Program-made: the position numbers and the translations under genes
Source of the DNA: Novosphingobium sp. SG751A
GTDB taxonomy: Bacteria; Pseudomonadota; Alphaproteobacteria; Sphingomonadales; Sphingomonadaceae
NCBI RefSeq assembly: GCF_013149295.1
Contig: NZ_JABGCB010000004.1
Location: 186,001-250,000 of the forward strand
Length of the DNA: 64,000 bases
Reading direction: 5' to 3'
The notes under the pieces: model-generated
The model's input: only the letters and a program-made list of their open reading frames with translations
Told to the model about the DNA's origin: nothing
Database searches by the model: none
Part shown: piece after piece, positions 17,180 through 25,898 of the stretch
How positions within the stretch are numbered: the first letter of the stretch is position 1
Layout of the letters: every line of letters begins with the position of its first letter

Positions 17180-17673
17180 GCGGGCAGATGGTCGCGGCGC
17201 TGGAAGGAGACTTCCGCGCCGCCATGCGCCTGCTGGCCAGCGGGGTGGCGCTTGTCACCACGCTGGACGAAGCGGGCGCGCCCTGCGGCATTGCGATGAC
17301 GGCTTTCATGTCGCTCAGCATGGAGCCGCCCTCGCTGTTGCTGGCGATCAACCGCACCGCGTCCTTGCTGGCGCCGTTGCAGGGAAATGGGCGGTTCATG
17401 GTCAATATTCTGGCCGCCGATCAGGCCGCCGCCTGTCAGGCCTTCGTCACCACACCGCCCGATCGGCGCTTTGATACGCTGGACTGGCGGATCGAAGGCG
17501 GGCTGCCGCTTGTGGAATCCTGCGTTGCCACTATCCTGTGCCGCGTTGAACAAGCAGCGGATTTCGGGAGCCATAGGGTGGTGACGGGTTTGGTGGAAAG
17601 AGTGATCGTGGGCGGGGGTGAACCGCTGGTCTATGTCGACGGGCGCTATGGCCGGGTGGGCGTGGATGGCTGA
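17176..17673 (+). CDS. HpaC-like flavin reductase component
   Basis: A 165-residue member of the flavin-reductase-like (FMN-binding split barrel) family that makes reduced flavin with NAD(P)H for the oxygenase upstream. Features are FRAAMRLLASGVALVTT, MTAFMSLSMEPPSLLLAINR (the GMTA-x-SxxS-type flavin loop) and FMVNILA. ATGA overlap with the oxygenase gene and an 8-base overlap with the next regulator gene. It is a split-barrel enzyme and not of the SsuE flavodoxin-like type, so it is the natural partner of the HpaB-like protein rather than of the distant sulfonate monooxygenase. Confidence 0.88.
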   Translation: MSGQMVAALEGDFRAAMRLLASGVALVTTLDEAGAPCGIAMTAFMSLSMEPPSLLLAINRTASLLAPLQGNGRFMVNILAADQAAACQAFVTTPPDRRFDTLDWRIEGGLPLVESCVATILCRVEQAADFGSHRVVTGLVERVIVGGGEPLVYVDGRYGRVGVDG

Positions 17674-18283
17674 AACGCCCGAAGGCAGCAGCCGCGATCG
17701 GTTCCTGATCGCGGCTGACGACCAATTTATCGAAAGCGGCTATGACCGCTGCACCATCCGCGCCATCGCCGCGCGGGCGGGCACCAGCCTTGCCTCGCTC
17801 AGCCGCAACTGGAGCGGCAAGCAGGAATTGTTCGCCGAGGTGTTTCGTCGCCATTTCGACCCGATCCACGCCGCGCAAAACGCCGGTTTTGATGCGTTGG
17901 AGGCCTCGGGCGAACTCTCGGCCCGCGCGGTGATTGCCGCCTTCTTCGGCTCGGCCATGCTGGGCGAGGGGGCCGATGTGCAAAAAAGCCACCGTATCTA
18001 CAGCCTCGCGCTGGTTGACCCTTCCGAGGAGGCCCGCGTCATCACCCGCCAACTGGCCGAGCCGGTGCGACGGCGGCTGATCGGCCTGCTGCGCCAATGT
18101 CTGCCTGATCTGAACGAGGCACGCTTCTTCCTGGCCATGAATGTGGTGCTGGGCGTCTATATCTACCCCCTCGCGCGCGGTGAGCGTCTGGCCGGGGTGA
18201 TGGGCTTTGATCTGGCCTCGCTTGATTGGAATGAGGCGGTGGGCATGTTGGCCGATATGGTTTGTCGGGGGATCGAGGGGTAA
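17666..18283 (+). CDS. TetR/AcrR-family transcriptional regulator
   Basis: A 205-residue TetR-type regulator. The DNA-binding helix-turn-helix spans about residues 10-55 (ADDQFIESGYDRCTIRAIAARAGTS then LASLSRNWSGKQELFAEVF). The ligand domain is not diagnostic. The ATG at 17666 overlaps the end of the reductase gene. As third gene of the hydroxylase transcript it probably feeds back on this operon or responds to the phenolic substrate. No TetR-type operator was recognised upstream of the oxygenase apart from the regulon palindromes described there. Confidence 0.85.
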   Translation: MAETPEGSSRDRFLIAADDQFIESGYDRCTIRAIAARAGTSLASLSRNWSGKQELFAEVFRRHFDPIHAAQNAGFDALEASGELSARAVIAAFFGSAMLGEGADVQKSHRIYSLALVDPSEEARVITRQLAEPVRRRLIGLLRQCLPDLNEARFFLAMNVVLGVYIYPLARGERLAGVMGFDLASLDWNEAVGMLADMVCRGIEG

Positions 18284-18286
18284 AGA

Positions 18287-18520
18287 ATGCCTCCGGCGGG
18301 CAAAGGGTCTCGACCCTTTGCAAACCCGTTAATGGGGTGGTGCTTGGTTGGCTGCCTCGTTGAAATAATTAAAGCCTGCGGCGCGGCCAACTTATGCTTG
18401 TCTGCGCCGCAGGCTTTCAATTTTCAGGCATAGCGTTAATCGGCCACAGGTTGCCAATGGACGCGCCATAGACAGTAATGGGATTGCAAAGGGTTTCGAC
18501 CCTTTGCCCGCCGGAGGCAT
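18287..18520. repeat. Inverted REP-like repeat pair flanking a hairpin
   Basis: Two near-identical 37-bp units lie in opposite orientation at 18287-18323 and 18484-18520 (each reads ATGCCTCCGGCGGGCAAAGG onward). Each unit contains its own hairpin: GCAAAGGGT pairs with ACCCTTTGC at 18300-18321 (loop CTCG) and at 18486-18507 (loop TTCG, a stable tetraloop). They sit at the ends of two convergent genes and look like REP/BIME-type extragenic elements. Confidence 0.7.
18371..18417. terminator. Bidirectional hairpin terminator
   Basis: AAAGCCTGCGGCGC (18371-18384) pairs perfectly over 14 bases with 18404-18417, loop 19 bases, with AAA on one side and TTT on the other. It lies between the convergent TetR gene and the carotenoid-oxygenase-family gene and could serve both. 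Confidence 0.65.
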
Positions 18521-18569
18521 CGTTCCTCAAGAAAAAGAGCGAGAGCCAAGCCCTCGCCCTTTCCTTCTT

Positions 18570-20042
18570 TCACGCTTCTTCCAAAGCCTTGACCGCACTG
18601 GCCTCGGCCCAATTGCCGTGCAGGCCGAAACGCAGGCGCACCGGGATGGCTATAGTAGCGACAGGCCCTGCCGCGATATCGGTGGCCTCAAAGATCAGCA
18701 GGTCGCTGCTGCGGTTTTCCAGACGGTTGCAGACCATCACGATCCAGCCGTCGCCTTCGCGCTCAGAGCCTGGACGGGGGACGAAGCAGGGCTCCTGGAT
18801 CGAGGAGACCGGGCCGCACCACCATTTCTGCTCGGTGCCGCTTTCCAGATCGACAAAGCCCAGCGTGTTCATCACCCAGCCGCCCGCGCTGCCGCCCTTG
18901 GCTTCGACCGGCTGCGAAGGATCGATCACGACCATCCAGCCGTAGCGGTTCTTTTGCCCCGTAAAGCGGTCGTCGATGCGGGGAAATTCACCGATCATGT
19001 CGGACAGCCGCTGCGAACGGTACTCCTCCTCGTTCTGCGCCAGATCGACGCTCCAGCGCGTCAGATAGGTCGCTCCAGCCGCCGGATCGAAGGGTGCATC
19101 GTTGATGTCCGGAAAGAAGGGCATCATGTTATTGGCGGCCACGGGCAGATCGAGATGTAGCTTGGTGCCATCCTGATGCGCGTTCATCACATGGGCGGTG
19201 AAGCAATTGCCGCCCTTGAACCAGCGGATGTCCTGCGCGGTGGTTCCCGCCTTGCGCGGCATCACGGCCAGATAGGTGGGCTGGGCTGTGTCAAAGCCGA
19301 AATGGGGCTTGCCCGCCTTCAGGCGTTCCCAACTGCTGGTCATCGGCATCACCGAGAACAGCGCATAATCGGGTGTGATCGCGAAGTCATGCATCATGCA
19401 GTAATAGGGCACCTCGAACCACACGTCATAGAGCAGCTCGCCTTCGGGGCTGATCTCGTAATAGGTCATGTCGCGGGTCAGCAGGCCCTTGGAAGCATAG
19501 CCAAAGCCGCACATATTGCCCGTGGCCGGGTCGGTCTTGGGATGAGCGGTAAAGGTTTCACCCTTCATCCGCCCGTCAAAATCGGTGTAGCCCTGTGTCT
19601 CAAGGCTGACCGGATCCATCACCAGCGCGGGGCTGTCTTCCTTGAGCGCATAGAGCCGCCCGCCATGGATATAGGCGTTGGTGTTGGCGGTGCCCCGGAT
19701 CTTGCCCTTGACGCTTTCATCATCGGTCAACGGATTGCGATAGGCGCCGAACAGCGCCCGTCCCGCCTCATTTTCCAGCTTCCACTTGTCGGTTTTCGCC
19801 CAGCGCTGTGTGAAATCGACCCGGCCGTCCTTGAAACGGAACATCGATATCATGCCATCGCCGTTAAACGCGATGTCATTGCCCAGCAGGGGCGGAAACT
19901 GATGCTCAGGCTGAACGCGATAGAAGCAGCCGTCCATTTCGGGCGGGATCGTGCCGCGTACATCAAGGTCATGGACGTTCGCCTCCACCCGCGAGGGGGT
20001 GTTGAAGCCGGTGAAGGCCGGAACGTCGGGGAATGTTGTCAT
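18570..20042 (-). CDS. Lignostilbene dioxygenase-like carotenoid-cleavage-family oxygenase
   Basis: A 490-residue non-heme iron oxygenase that cleaves a double bond between two aryl groups to give two aromatic aldehydes. The four iron-ligand histidines are visible in order: TAHPKTDP, CMMHDFAIT, FTAHVMNAH and FGLHGNW near the C-terminus. Phe59, Tyr101 and Lys134 fall at exactly the residue numbers reported as important for phenol-substrate recognition in the Sphingomonas lignostilbene dioxygenase LsdA. The ATG at 20042 follows GGGAG. A promoter (TGGACA, 17 bases, TAGAAT on the minus strand) is overlapped by a regulon palindrome. Isoeugenol monooxygenase activity is an alternative, as it belongs to the same family. 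Confidence 0.87.
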   Translation of the reverse strand: MTTFPDVPAFTGFNTPSRVEANVHDLDVRGTIPPEMDGCFYRVQPEHQFPPLLGNDIAFNGDGMISMFRFKDGRVDFTQRWAKTDKWKLENEAGRALFGAYRNPLTDDESVKGKIRGTANTNAYIHGGRLYALKEDSPALVMDPVSLETQGYTDFDGRMKGETFTAHPKTDPATGNMCGFGYASKGLLTRDMTYYEISPEGELLYDVWFEVPYYCMMHDFAITPDYALFSVMPMTSSWERLKAGKPHFGFDTAQPTYLAVMPRKAGTTAQDIRWFKGGNCFTAHVMNAHQDGTKLHLDLPVAANNMMPFFPDINDAPFDPAAGATYLTRWSVDLAQNEEEYRSQRLSDMIGEFPRIDDRFTGQKNRYGWMVVIDPSQPVEAKGGSAGGWVMNTLGFVDLESGTEQKWWCGPVSSIQEPCFVPRPGSEREGDGWIVMVCNRLENRSSDLLIFEATDIAAGPVATIAIPVRLRFGLHGNWAEASAVKALEEA

Positions 20043-20085
20043 GTCATCGTCTCCCAAAGGCGCGTTGGGGGGAGTCGCGCTGAAA

Positions 20086-20124
20086 ATAGAACACCATTCT
20101 ATCGAGAGTCGGGCGAGCTGTCCA
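20086..20124 (-). promoter_or_regulatory. Promoter with overlapping perfect palindrome for the stilbene-oxygenase gene
   Basis: On the minus strand TGGACA (20124-20119) and TAGAAT (20101-20096) are separated by 17 bases. The operator-like ATAGAA-CACCA-TTCTAT (20086-20102) is a perfect 6-bp inverted repeat with a 5-base spacer and covers the -10 box. Confidence 0.72.
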
Positions 20125-20197
20125 GACGGGTGATCGAAAGCGCGAAAATGGCGGAAATCAGTGGAATATGATTGAATACATCTGTAATCATCTTTGA

Positions 20198-20237
20198 TTG
20201 ACAGGGCAAGAATCGCATTTTATAAGAATGGCATTCC
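20198..20237 (+). promoter_or_regulatory. Strong sigma-70-like promoter with operator for the TonB receptor gene
   Basis: TTGACA (20198-20203), 17 bases, then TATAAG (20221-20226), close to the sigma-70 consensus. The regulon palindrome AGAATGGCATTCC (20225-20237) begins inside the -10 box and reaches the expected start site. The receptor ATG is at 20318. Confidence 0.75.
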
Positions 20238-20317
20238 ACTAGAAAGAACGCGACTAAAGCCGCTCCTTCTGGTGAAGCCAAACTGTGATAACCATGAAAT
20301 GATTGGGGAGGATTGAG

Positions 20318-22627
20318 ATGAAACGTTGCGATCGCGCGGCGATGTTCCTGCTGGGCGTTGCGGCCAGCGCCCTGTTGCCCGCGCTGGCCCGCGCCGATGA
20401 AAAGGCTCCGGCGCCCTCCAGCGAGGAAATCGTCGTCACCGCCCAGTTCCGCAAGGAAAGCGCGCAAAAAACCGCCGTTTCCATCGACGTGCTGTCCGCC
20501 GAAACGCTGGCCCGCGCGGGTGTGGCCCAGGCGACCGATCTGGCCCGCCTCTCACCCGGCGTTCAGATCACTCAGGGCGGCAGCGCGATTCAGGTCTATA
20601 TCCGCGGCGCAGGCGATTTTTCGACCACCGGCTATTCCAACCCCGCTGTGGCGCAGGCCTATGACGGCGTGTTCGCCGCGCGCAGCCAGTTTGTCGCGGC
20701 CACTTTCTATGACCTCGAGCGCGTCGAAGTGCTGAAGGGTCCGCAAGGCACGCTCTATGGCCGCAATGCCACGGGCGGCGCGCTCAACATCATCCCGGTT
20801 CAGCCCAAGCTGGGCCAGTTCGAGGGCTATGTCAGCGCGGGTTTCCAGAATTACAACGGCTATAATGCCGAAGGTGCGGTCAACATCCCGCTGGGCGACA
20901 AGGTGGCGGTGCGCGCCTCGTTCCAGGGCGTTTCGCGCGACGGCTATATCACCGACGGCACCGATGACGACAAGCACCACGCGCTGCGCCTTCAGGTGAA
21001 GGCCCAGCCGACCGAAGCGCTGACCCTGCGCCTTGGCGTCAATTATCAGCATCTGGGCGGGCGCGGTCCGGGCAAGGTGGTTTATGAGCCGACCGCCCCC
21101 AACGCGCCGGGTATCACCAATCCCCAGCCGATCACCCCGGCCAACCGCTGGACCTCGATCAACCAGTCGCTTAACAGCCTGATCGGCAGCGTGACGGCGC
21201 CTCCGGGCATTTATCCGCTGGATACCAGCAAGGTCTATCAGAACGTCGACGTGCTGGGCATCAATGGCCATATCGACTGGAACCTTGGCCCGGCCGTGCT
21301 GACCGTGATCCCCGCCTATCAGCGCGTTACGCAGGACTCGCTGGTCATGCCCGCGCTCTATTTCGGCACGAACAACTATTTCACCGGAGCGCCGTCCGTC
21401 TCGGAAGGCCAGACGCTGGAAGTGCGCCTTGGCCATGCCGACAACCGCGTCAAATGGGTGCTGGGCGGCTATTATTTCAACGAGGATCAGGACAGCTATA
21501 ATGCCGTCCGTCTTGGCCGCGCTTCCGACACCGCCTTTATCGCCAAGCTGAACACCCGCGCCTATGCCGCCTTTGGCGAGGCGACCTATTCGCTGACCAG
21601 CCGTTTCCGCGCCACGGCGGGCCTGCGCTATACCGACGAAACCAAGTCGGTCGACGGCCACCGTTATGCCATCGCGGGCAGCCTTGCCTGTCCGGCGGGC
21701 GGCACGGCGATTGGCGGTTCCTGCGAGATCCTGACGTCCTCGGGCACATGGGTTAAGGGCACCTATTCGGCCAAGCGGCTGAATTACAAGGCGGGCGTCG
21801 AATTCGACGTGGCCCCTCAAAACATGCTCTATGCCAGCGTCGTCACCGGTTTCAAATCGGGTGGTCAGTCCAACGCCGACATCGACCCGTATAAGCCCGA
21901 GGACGTGACCGCCTATACGATCGGTTCAAAGAACCGCTTCTTTGGCCGTCTGCTGCTGATTAACGCCGAATTGTTCTATATGGACTACAAAAACCGGCAG
22001 GAGAATTTCTCGCAGCTTGATCGCGGCGGCGCGCAGGTGTCCTCGCTGTTCAACGCGGGCAAGGCCGTGGCCAAGGGCATCACGCTGGAGGCCACGTTGC
22101 GCCCGACGATGAATGACTCCTTCCATGTCGGCGTCGAATATACCGAGAGCAAGTACAAGGACTTCTCCTATCAGGTCTATCGCGCGGCCAGCCCCGATCC
22201 GACGACCACCTGCGGCGTGACGGCCATTCCGGGCGGCAATGCGCGGATCGGTTACTGGACCGTCAATTGCAACGGCTTCCAGTTGCCGCGCACGCCCAAG
22301 TTCTCGGGCAATGTCAATTACACCCACACGTTTGACCTGAAGGATGGCGCGCGGGTGGAATTCACGCCGGATATGAGCTTTGCCTCCTCGCGCTGGCTTT
22401 CGGCCGAATTTGTCGAGAATGCGCGGGCCGATGCCTATGCCCTGTTCAACGCCAGCCTGACCTATTACGCGCCAGGTGATCGTTTCTCGATTCAGGCCTT
22501 TGTCCGCAACATCGGCAATACCGCCGTTTACACCGGCACCCAGCAATACCCCTTCATCGCCAATTACAATGGCCATGACATTGCGCCGCCGCGCACATGG
22601 GGCGCCCGTCTGCGCGCCAAATTCTAA
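20318..22627 (+). CDS. TonB-dependent outer-membrane receptor (aromatic compound uptake)
   Basis: A 769-residue TonB-dependent receptor. A Sec signal peptide (residues 1-26, ending ARADE) is followed by a TonB-box-like EEIVVTAQ, the plug domain with VEVLKGPQGTLYGRNATGGALNI, and a 22-strand barrel ending in the usual aromatic residue (RLRAKF). The start has a GGGGAGGA ribosome site. No sensor (secretin/STN) extension is present, so it is a plain transporter. The gene shares a control palindrome with the catabolic genes around it, so the ligand is probably an aromatic substrate of this pathway rather than iron-siderophore. Confidence 0.9.
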   Translation: MKRCDRAAMFLLGVAASALLPALARADEKAPAPSSEEIVVTAQFRKESAQKTAVSIDVLSAETLARAGVAQATDLARLSPGVQITQGGSAIQVYIRGAGDFSTTGYSNPAVAQAYDGVFAARSQFVAATFYDLERVEVLKGPQGTLYGRNATGGALNIIPVQPKLGQFEGYVSAGFQNYNGYNAEGAVNIPLGDKVAVRASFQGVSRDGYITDGTDDDKHHALRLQVKAQPTEALTLRLGVNYQHLGGRGPGKVVYEPTAPNAPGITNPQPITPANRWTSINQSLNSLIGSVTAPPGIYPLDTSKVYQNVDVLGINGHIDWNLGPAVLTVIPAYQRVTQDSLVMPALYFGTNNYFTGAPSVSEGQTLEVRLGHADNRVKWVLGGYYFNEDQDSYNAVRLGRASDTAFIAKLNTRAYAAFGEATYSLTSRFRATAGLRYTDETKSVDGHRYAIAGSLACPAGGTAIGGSCEILTSSGTWVKGTYSAKRLNYKAGVEFDVAPQNMLYASVVTGFKSGGQSNADIDPYKPEDVTAYTIGSKNRFFGRLLLINAELFYMDYKNRQENFSQLDRGGAQVSSLFNAGKAVAKGITLEATLRPTMNDSFHVGVEYTESKYKDFSYQVYRAASPDPTTTCGVTAIPGGNARIGYWTVNCNGFQLPRTPKFSGNVNYTHTFDLKDGARVEFTPDMSFASSRWLSAEFVENARADAYALFNASLTYYAPGDRFSIQAFVRNIGNTAVYTGTQQYPFIANYNGHDIAPPRTWGARLRAKF

Positions 22628-22660
22628 AGTCTAAAGCCTCGATAAAGGGGTGATGGGAAG

Positions 22661-22691
22661 GGGCGCGCGATCGGCTTTCGCGCGCCCTTTT
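22661..22691 (+). terminator. Rho-independent terminator after the TonB receptor
   Basis: GGGCGCGCGA (22661-22670) pairs with TCGCGCGCCC (22678-22687) around a 7-base loop and is followed by TTTT. It lies about 35 bases past the receptor stop codon and would separate it from the ring-cleavage operon, which has its own promoter. Confidence 0.8.
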
Positions 22692-22751
22692 GTTTGGCTG
22701 TGCCCGATAGGGCGAGCGGAGAAAATCACCTTTCCGCACCCATGAATACAG

Positions 22752-22806
22752 TTGATTTCATCGTCGACTCGTTTATAAAAAGAACATCGTTCCGTTAAAT
22801 AGAACA
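22752..22806 (+). promoter_or_regulatory. Promoter with operator for the ring-cleavage operon
   Basis: TTGATT (22752-22757), 16 bases, TATAAA (22774-22779). The palindrome AGAACATCGTTCC (22781-22793) starts two bases after the -10 box, over the likely start of transcription. A further half-site AGAACA lies at 22801-22806. The first gene starts at 22819. Confidence 0.72.
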
Positions 22807-22818
22807 GGAAGACGACCA

Positions 22819-23709
22819 ATGCGTCTCGCAAGATTTGATGGTGGCCGGATCGGGGTCTGTGTGGGTGATGAAATCGCCGATGTGACAGAGGTTTGCGGGA
22901 TCAATCCCGCGCAATGGCCCCCGGTCGGCCCGCTGGTGCTGATCCGCGATTTCGTCATTCTGCGCCCCCGGATCGAGGCCGCGCTGGCCACGGCCCCGCG
23001 TAAGGCGCTGGCCGATGTGCGGCTGGAAACGCCGGTGCCCTGGCCCAATAAGGTCATCGCCTATCCGGTGAATTATCATGCCCATGGCCGTGAAATGCAG
23101 GCCACCTATCGCGCCACCAATCAGGGCTTCTTCCTCAAGCCGTCCTCTTCGGTGTCTGGCCCGAACGATCCGGTCGTCCTGCCCCATGTGCCGGGGCGCG
23201 AGGTTCATCACGAGGCCGAACTGGGTATCATCATCGGCAAGACCTGCCGCTCGGTCCCGCGTGAAAACTGGCGCGAGGCGGTGTTCGGCTATGCCTGCCT
23301 GATGGACATGGTGGTGCGCGGCCGCGAGGAGCGCGTGTTCCGCAAGGCTTATGACACGTTTTGCCCTGTCGGCCCGTGGATCACCACGGCCGATGACGTG
23401 CCTGATCCCGACCAGCTTGAAATGAACCTCTGGGTCAATGACGAGCTGCGTCAGCATGCCAATACGCGCGATCTGGTGCTGGACATTCCCGGCATGATCG
23501 AGACGGCCTCGGCGGTGATGACGCTGCAGCCAGGCGACATCATCGCCACCGGGACGCCGCAGGGCGTGGGGCCGATCACGGATGGCGACAAAGTGCGCAT
23601 AACGATCACCCGCCTTGGCGAAATGACGGTCGATGTCGTGCAGGGCAAAGAAGGGGCCAGCGAGGTTTTCGCGGCGGCCTATGTCCCGCCCATCATCAAG
23701 CAGAATTGA
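22819..23709 (+). CDS. Fumarylacetoacetate hydrolase-family protein, probable (methyl)maleylpyruvate hydrolase
   Basis: A 296-residue FAH-family enzyme. The divalent metal site is visible in GREVHHEAELGIIIG (acidic ligands) and DMVVRGREERVF, and the substrate loop in TGTPQGVGPI near residue 240. The family cleaves C-C bonds of acylpyruvates. It is immediately upstream of a gentisate-dioxygenase-like gene (7 bases apart), so the likely reaction is hydrolysis of the ring-opened maleylpyruvate, or its methyl form, to pyruvate and maleate or citraconate. No maleylpyruvate isomerase gene is in the cluster, which supports direct hydrolysis. Other FAH reactions (fumarylpyruvate hydrolysis, decarboxylation) cannot be excluded. 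Confidence 0.86.
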   Translation: MRLARFDGGRIGVCVGDEIADVTEVCGINPAQWPPVGPLVLIRDFVILRPRIEAALATAPRKALADVRLETPVPWPNKVIAYPVNYHAHGREMQATYRATNQGFFLKPSSSVSGPNDPVVLPHVPGREVHHEAELGIIIGKTCRSVPRENWREAVFGYACLMDMVVRGREERVFRKAYDTFCPVGPWITTADDVPDPDQLEMNLWVNDELRQHANTRDLVLDIPGMIETASAVMTLQPGDIIATGTPQGVGPITDGDKVRITITRLGEMTVDVVQGKEGASEVFAAAYVPPIIKQN

Positions 23710-23716
23710 GGACATC

Positions 23717-24652
23717 ATGGCCGACATTGCCACGCTGGATGATCTCTACGCCGCCTTCACCGAGCTTAACATGGAGGGGGGCTGGCACCGCCGGTTCCCC
23801 GCGCTTTGGCCGCAGCCGCGCGCCAATTTCCTGCCGCACCAGTGGCGCTATGCGGATGCCAAGCCGATCCTTGCCCGCGCTGGCGAGTTGATCGGTACCG
23901 ACAAGGCCGAGCGTCGCAATCTGACCATGTTCAACCCGGTGGAGGGCAATGTCTATTCGACGCTGCGCTCGATGGTGGCGGCCTATCAGATGATCCGCCC
24001 CGGCGAGATGGCCCGCGCCCATCGCCACACACCCAACGCCCTGCGTCTCATTCTGGAGGGGCGGGGAACCTATACGGTGGTCGATGGGCACCGGGTAGAA
24101 ATGCGGCCGGGCGACGTGCTGCTGACGCCTGCATGGACATGGCATTCGCATGACAATGTCGGGCCGGACGATTGCTACTGGATGGATTTTCTCGACGTTC
24201 CGCTGGTCCATCTGCTCGAACCGATGTTCTATCAGCCCCATCCCGATGGGGTCGAGTCCGATCCCGTGCCGGTCGACAGTTCGCCGCTGGCCTTTCGGCG
24301 TGAAGATACACTGGCGCGGCTTGAAACGGCGTCGGCGGTGGATGATGCCCATGCCTCGGTGCAATTGGGCGATCCGGCGCTCAAGACCATCCGGCTGGAT
24401 ATGCAAAGGCTGATCGCCGGACGGGAAACCGCGCGATGCCGCACCACGGCCAACATCATCTACGCCGTGGTCGAAGGCCATGGCCGCACAGAGATCGACG
24501 GTCAGACCTTTGACTGGAGCTTTGGCGACACGATCGCGATCCCGGCATGGCGACCCTATCGCCACCGCGCCCAAAGCGACGCGCTGTTGCTCAAGGTTTC
24601 GGATGCGCCGGTGATGGCCGCCTTCGACTGGCTGCGCTGCGAGGCAGATTGA
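23717..24652 (+). CDS. Gentisate 1,2-dioxygenase-like bicupin ring-cleavage enzyme
   Basis: A 311-residue double-cupin protein. The N-terminal cupin holds the iron-binding set of gentisate 1,2-dioxygenase: AHRHTPNALRLILEG, the GD turn MRPGDVLLTPAWTWHSHDN and the third histidine in that last motif. The second cupin (IIYAVVEGHGRTEIDG to GDTIAIPAWRPYRH) has lost most metal ligands, as is usual in this family. It is somewhat shorter than most gentisate dioxygenases (about 340-380 residues). The start is 7 bases after the hydrolase gene and the hydroxylase gene follows. It should open a 2,5-dihydroxybenzoate ring between C1 and C2, possibly an alkyl-substituted one. Confidence 0.86.
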   Translation: MADIATLDDLYAAFTELNMEGGWHRRFPALWPQPRANFLPHQWRYADAKPILARAGELIGTDKAERRNLTMFNPVEGNVYSTLRSMVAAYQMIRPGEMARAHRHTPNALRLILEGRGTYTVVDGHRVEMRPGDVLLTPAWTWHSHDNVGPDDCYWMDFLDVPLVHLLEPMFYQPHPDGVESDPVPVDSSPLAFRREDTLARLETASAVDDAHASVQLGDPALKTIRLDMQRLIAGRETARCRTTANIIYAVVEGHGRTEIDGQTFDWSFGDTIAIPAWRPYRHRAQSDALLLKVSDAPVMAAFDWLRCEAD

Positions 24653-24698
24653 TCCGCCATCATTCCTTTCAAGAAATTCATAAGTTTGGGGAGCATAT

Positions 24699-25895
24699 AT
24701 GACACAATCTCTCAAAGTGCTGATTGCGGGCGGCGGTATCGGAGGCATGGCGGCGGCCCTGTCGCTGCTGCGCCGGGGCTATGATGTCGAGGTCTATGAA
24801 CAGGCCCCCGAACTGGGCGAAGTGGGCGCGGGCGTCCAGATCAGCCCCAACGGATCGCGCGCCCTGGATGCGCTGGGCGTGTTTGAAACGCTCAAAGCGG
24901 CCTCCTGCGCACCGCGCCGCAAGGAATTCCGCCTGTGGAACACGGGCCGCGCATGGCCGATGTTCGACCTTGGCCCGGAGGCGATTGAGAAATACGGCTA
25001 TCCCTATCTGACGGTCTATCGTCCTGATCTGCTCGCCACGTTGATCGACGCGGTGCGGGCGATCAAGCACGACGCGGTCCATCTGGCCAAAGCGGTCAGC
25101 AATATCGACGTGCGCGAGGATGGCGTGACCCTGCATTTCGCCGATGGCACCCATGCCGAGGGCGACCTGCTGGTGGGCGCGGACGGGGTGAAATCCACCG
25201 TGCGCCGCTGCCTCTTCGGCGATGACGAGGCGCAGTTCACCGGCATGATCGCATGGCGCGGCGTGATCCCGATGGACCGCCTGCCTGAAAGGCTGCGCGA
25301 CATGCTGGGCTGGACGTGGATCGGCCCGGGCGGGCATCTCGTCAACTATCCCCTGCGCGGGGGCAAGCTGATGAACATGATCGGCACGATCGAGCGCGAC
25401 GACTGGCAGGTGGAAAGCTGGTACACGCAAGGCTCCAACGAGGAATGCGCCCGCGATTTCGCCGGATGGCACGAGGATGTCCAGACGCTGATCCGCGCCG
25501 CGCCCTCGGTGATGAAATGGGCCTTTATGGAGCGCGCGCCGCGCCAGACGTGGAGCGTGGGTCGGGCCACTTTGCTGGGCGATGCCTGCCATGCCACGCT
25601 GCCCTTTCTGGCGCAGGGCGCGGTCATGTCGATCGAGGACGGGGTGGTGCTGGGCCGCTGCCTCGACAAATATGCCGATCCGGTCGAGGCGCTGCACCGC
25701 TATGAACAGGCCCGCGTCGAGCGGACCAGCGCGATGGTGCGCGGGGCCAAGGAAAATACCTCACGCTTCCATGAATCGGCGCTGGCCACCGAGGAAGGCG
25801 CGATGGCCTATATGGAGAGCGAATGGAGCCGCGATCCGATCCGCGACCGCTATGACTGGCTCTATCGCTATGACGTGAACACGGCGGAGATCTGA
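24699..25895 (+). CDS. Class A flavoprotein hydroxylase (3-hydroxybenzoate 6-hydroxylase / salicylate hydroxylase-like)
   Basis: A 398-residue single-component FAD monooxygenase. The three class A signatures are present: VLIAGGGIGGMAAALSLL at the N-terminus, the DG motif LLVGADGVKSTVR near residue 160 and the GD motif ATLLGDACHATLPFLAQGAVMSIEDG near residue 290. Close relatives make gentisate from 3-hydroxybenzoate or catechol from salicylate. Since the next gene upstream is a gentisate-type dioxygenase, para-hydroxylation of a 3-hydroxybenzoate to a gentisate is the more likely reaction. The ATG has GGGGAG 6-7 bases upstream. GTG of the CoA-transferase gene follows after 3 bases. Confidence 0.86.
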   Translation: MTQSLKVLIAGGGIGGMAAALSLLRRGYDVEVYEQAPELGEVGAGVQISPNGSRALDALGVFETLKAASCAPRRKEFRLWNTGRAWPMFDLGPEAIEKYGYPYLTVYRPDLLATLIDAVRAIKHDAVHLAKAVSNIDVREDGVTLHFADGTHAEGDLLVGADGVKSTVRRCLFGDDEAQFTGMIAWRGVIPMDRLPERLRDMLGWTWIGPGGHLVNYPLRGGKLMNMIGTIERDDWQVESWYTQGSNEECARDFAGWHEDVQTLIRAAPSVMKWAFMERAPRQTWSVGRATLLGDACHATLPFLAQGAVMSIEDGVVLGRCLDKYADPVEALHRYEQARVERTSAMVRGAKENTSRFHESALATEEGAMAYMESEWSRDPIRDRYDWLYRYDVNTAEI

Positions 25896-25898
25896 CAC

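Noticed and set aside
17176..17673. The HpaC-like reductase as flavin supplier for the sulfoquinovose monooxygenase
   Set aside because: It is coupled to the HpaB-like gene, belongs to the split-barrel family and is 34 kb away; an SsuE-like reductase lies in the sulfoquinovose locus itself.
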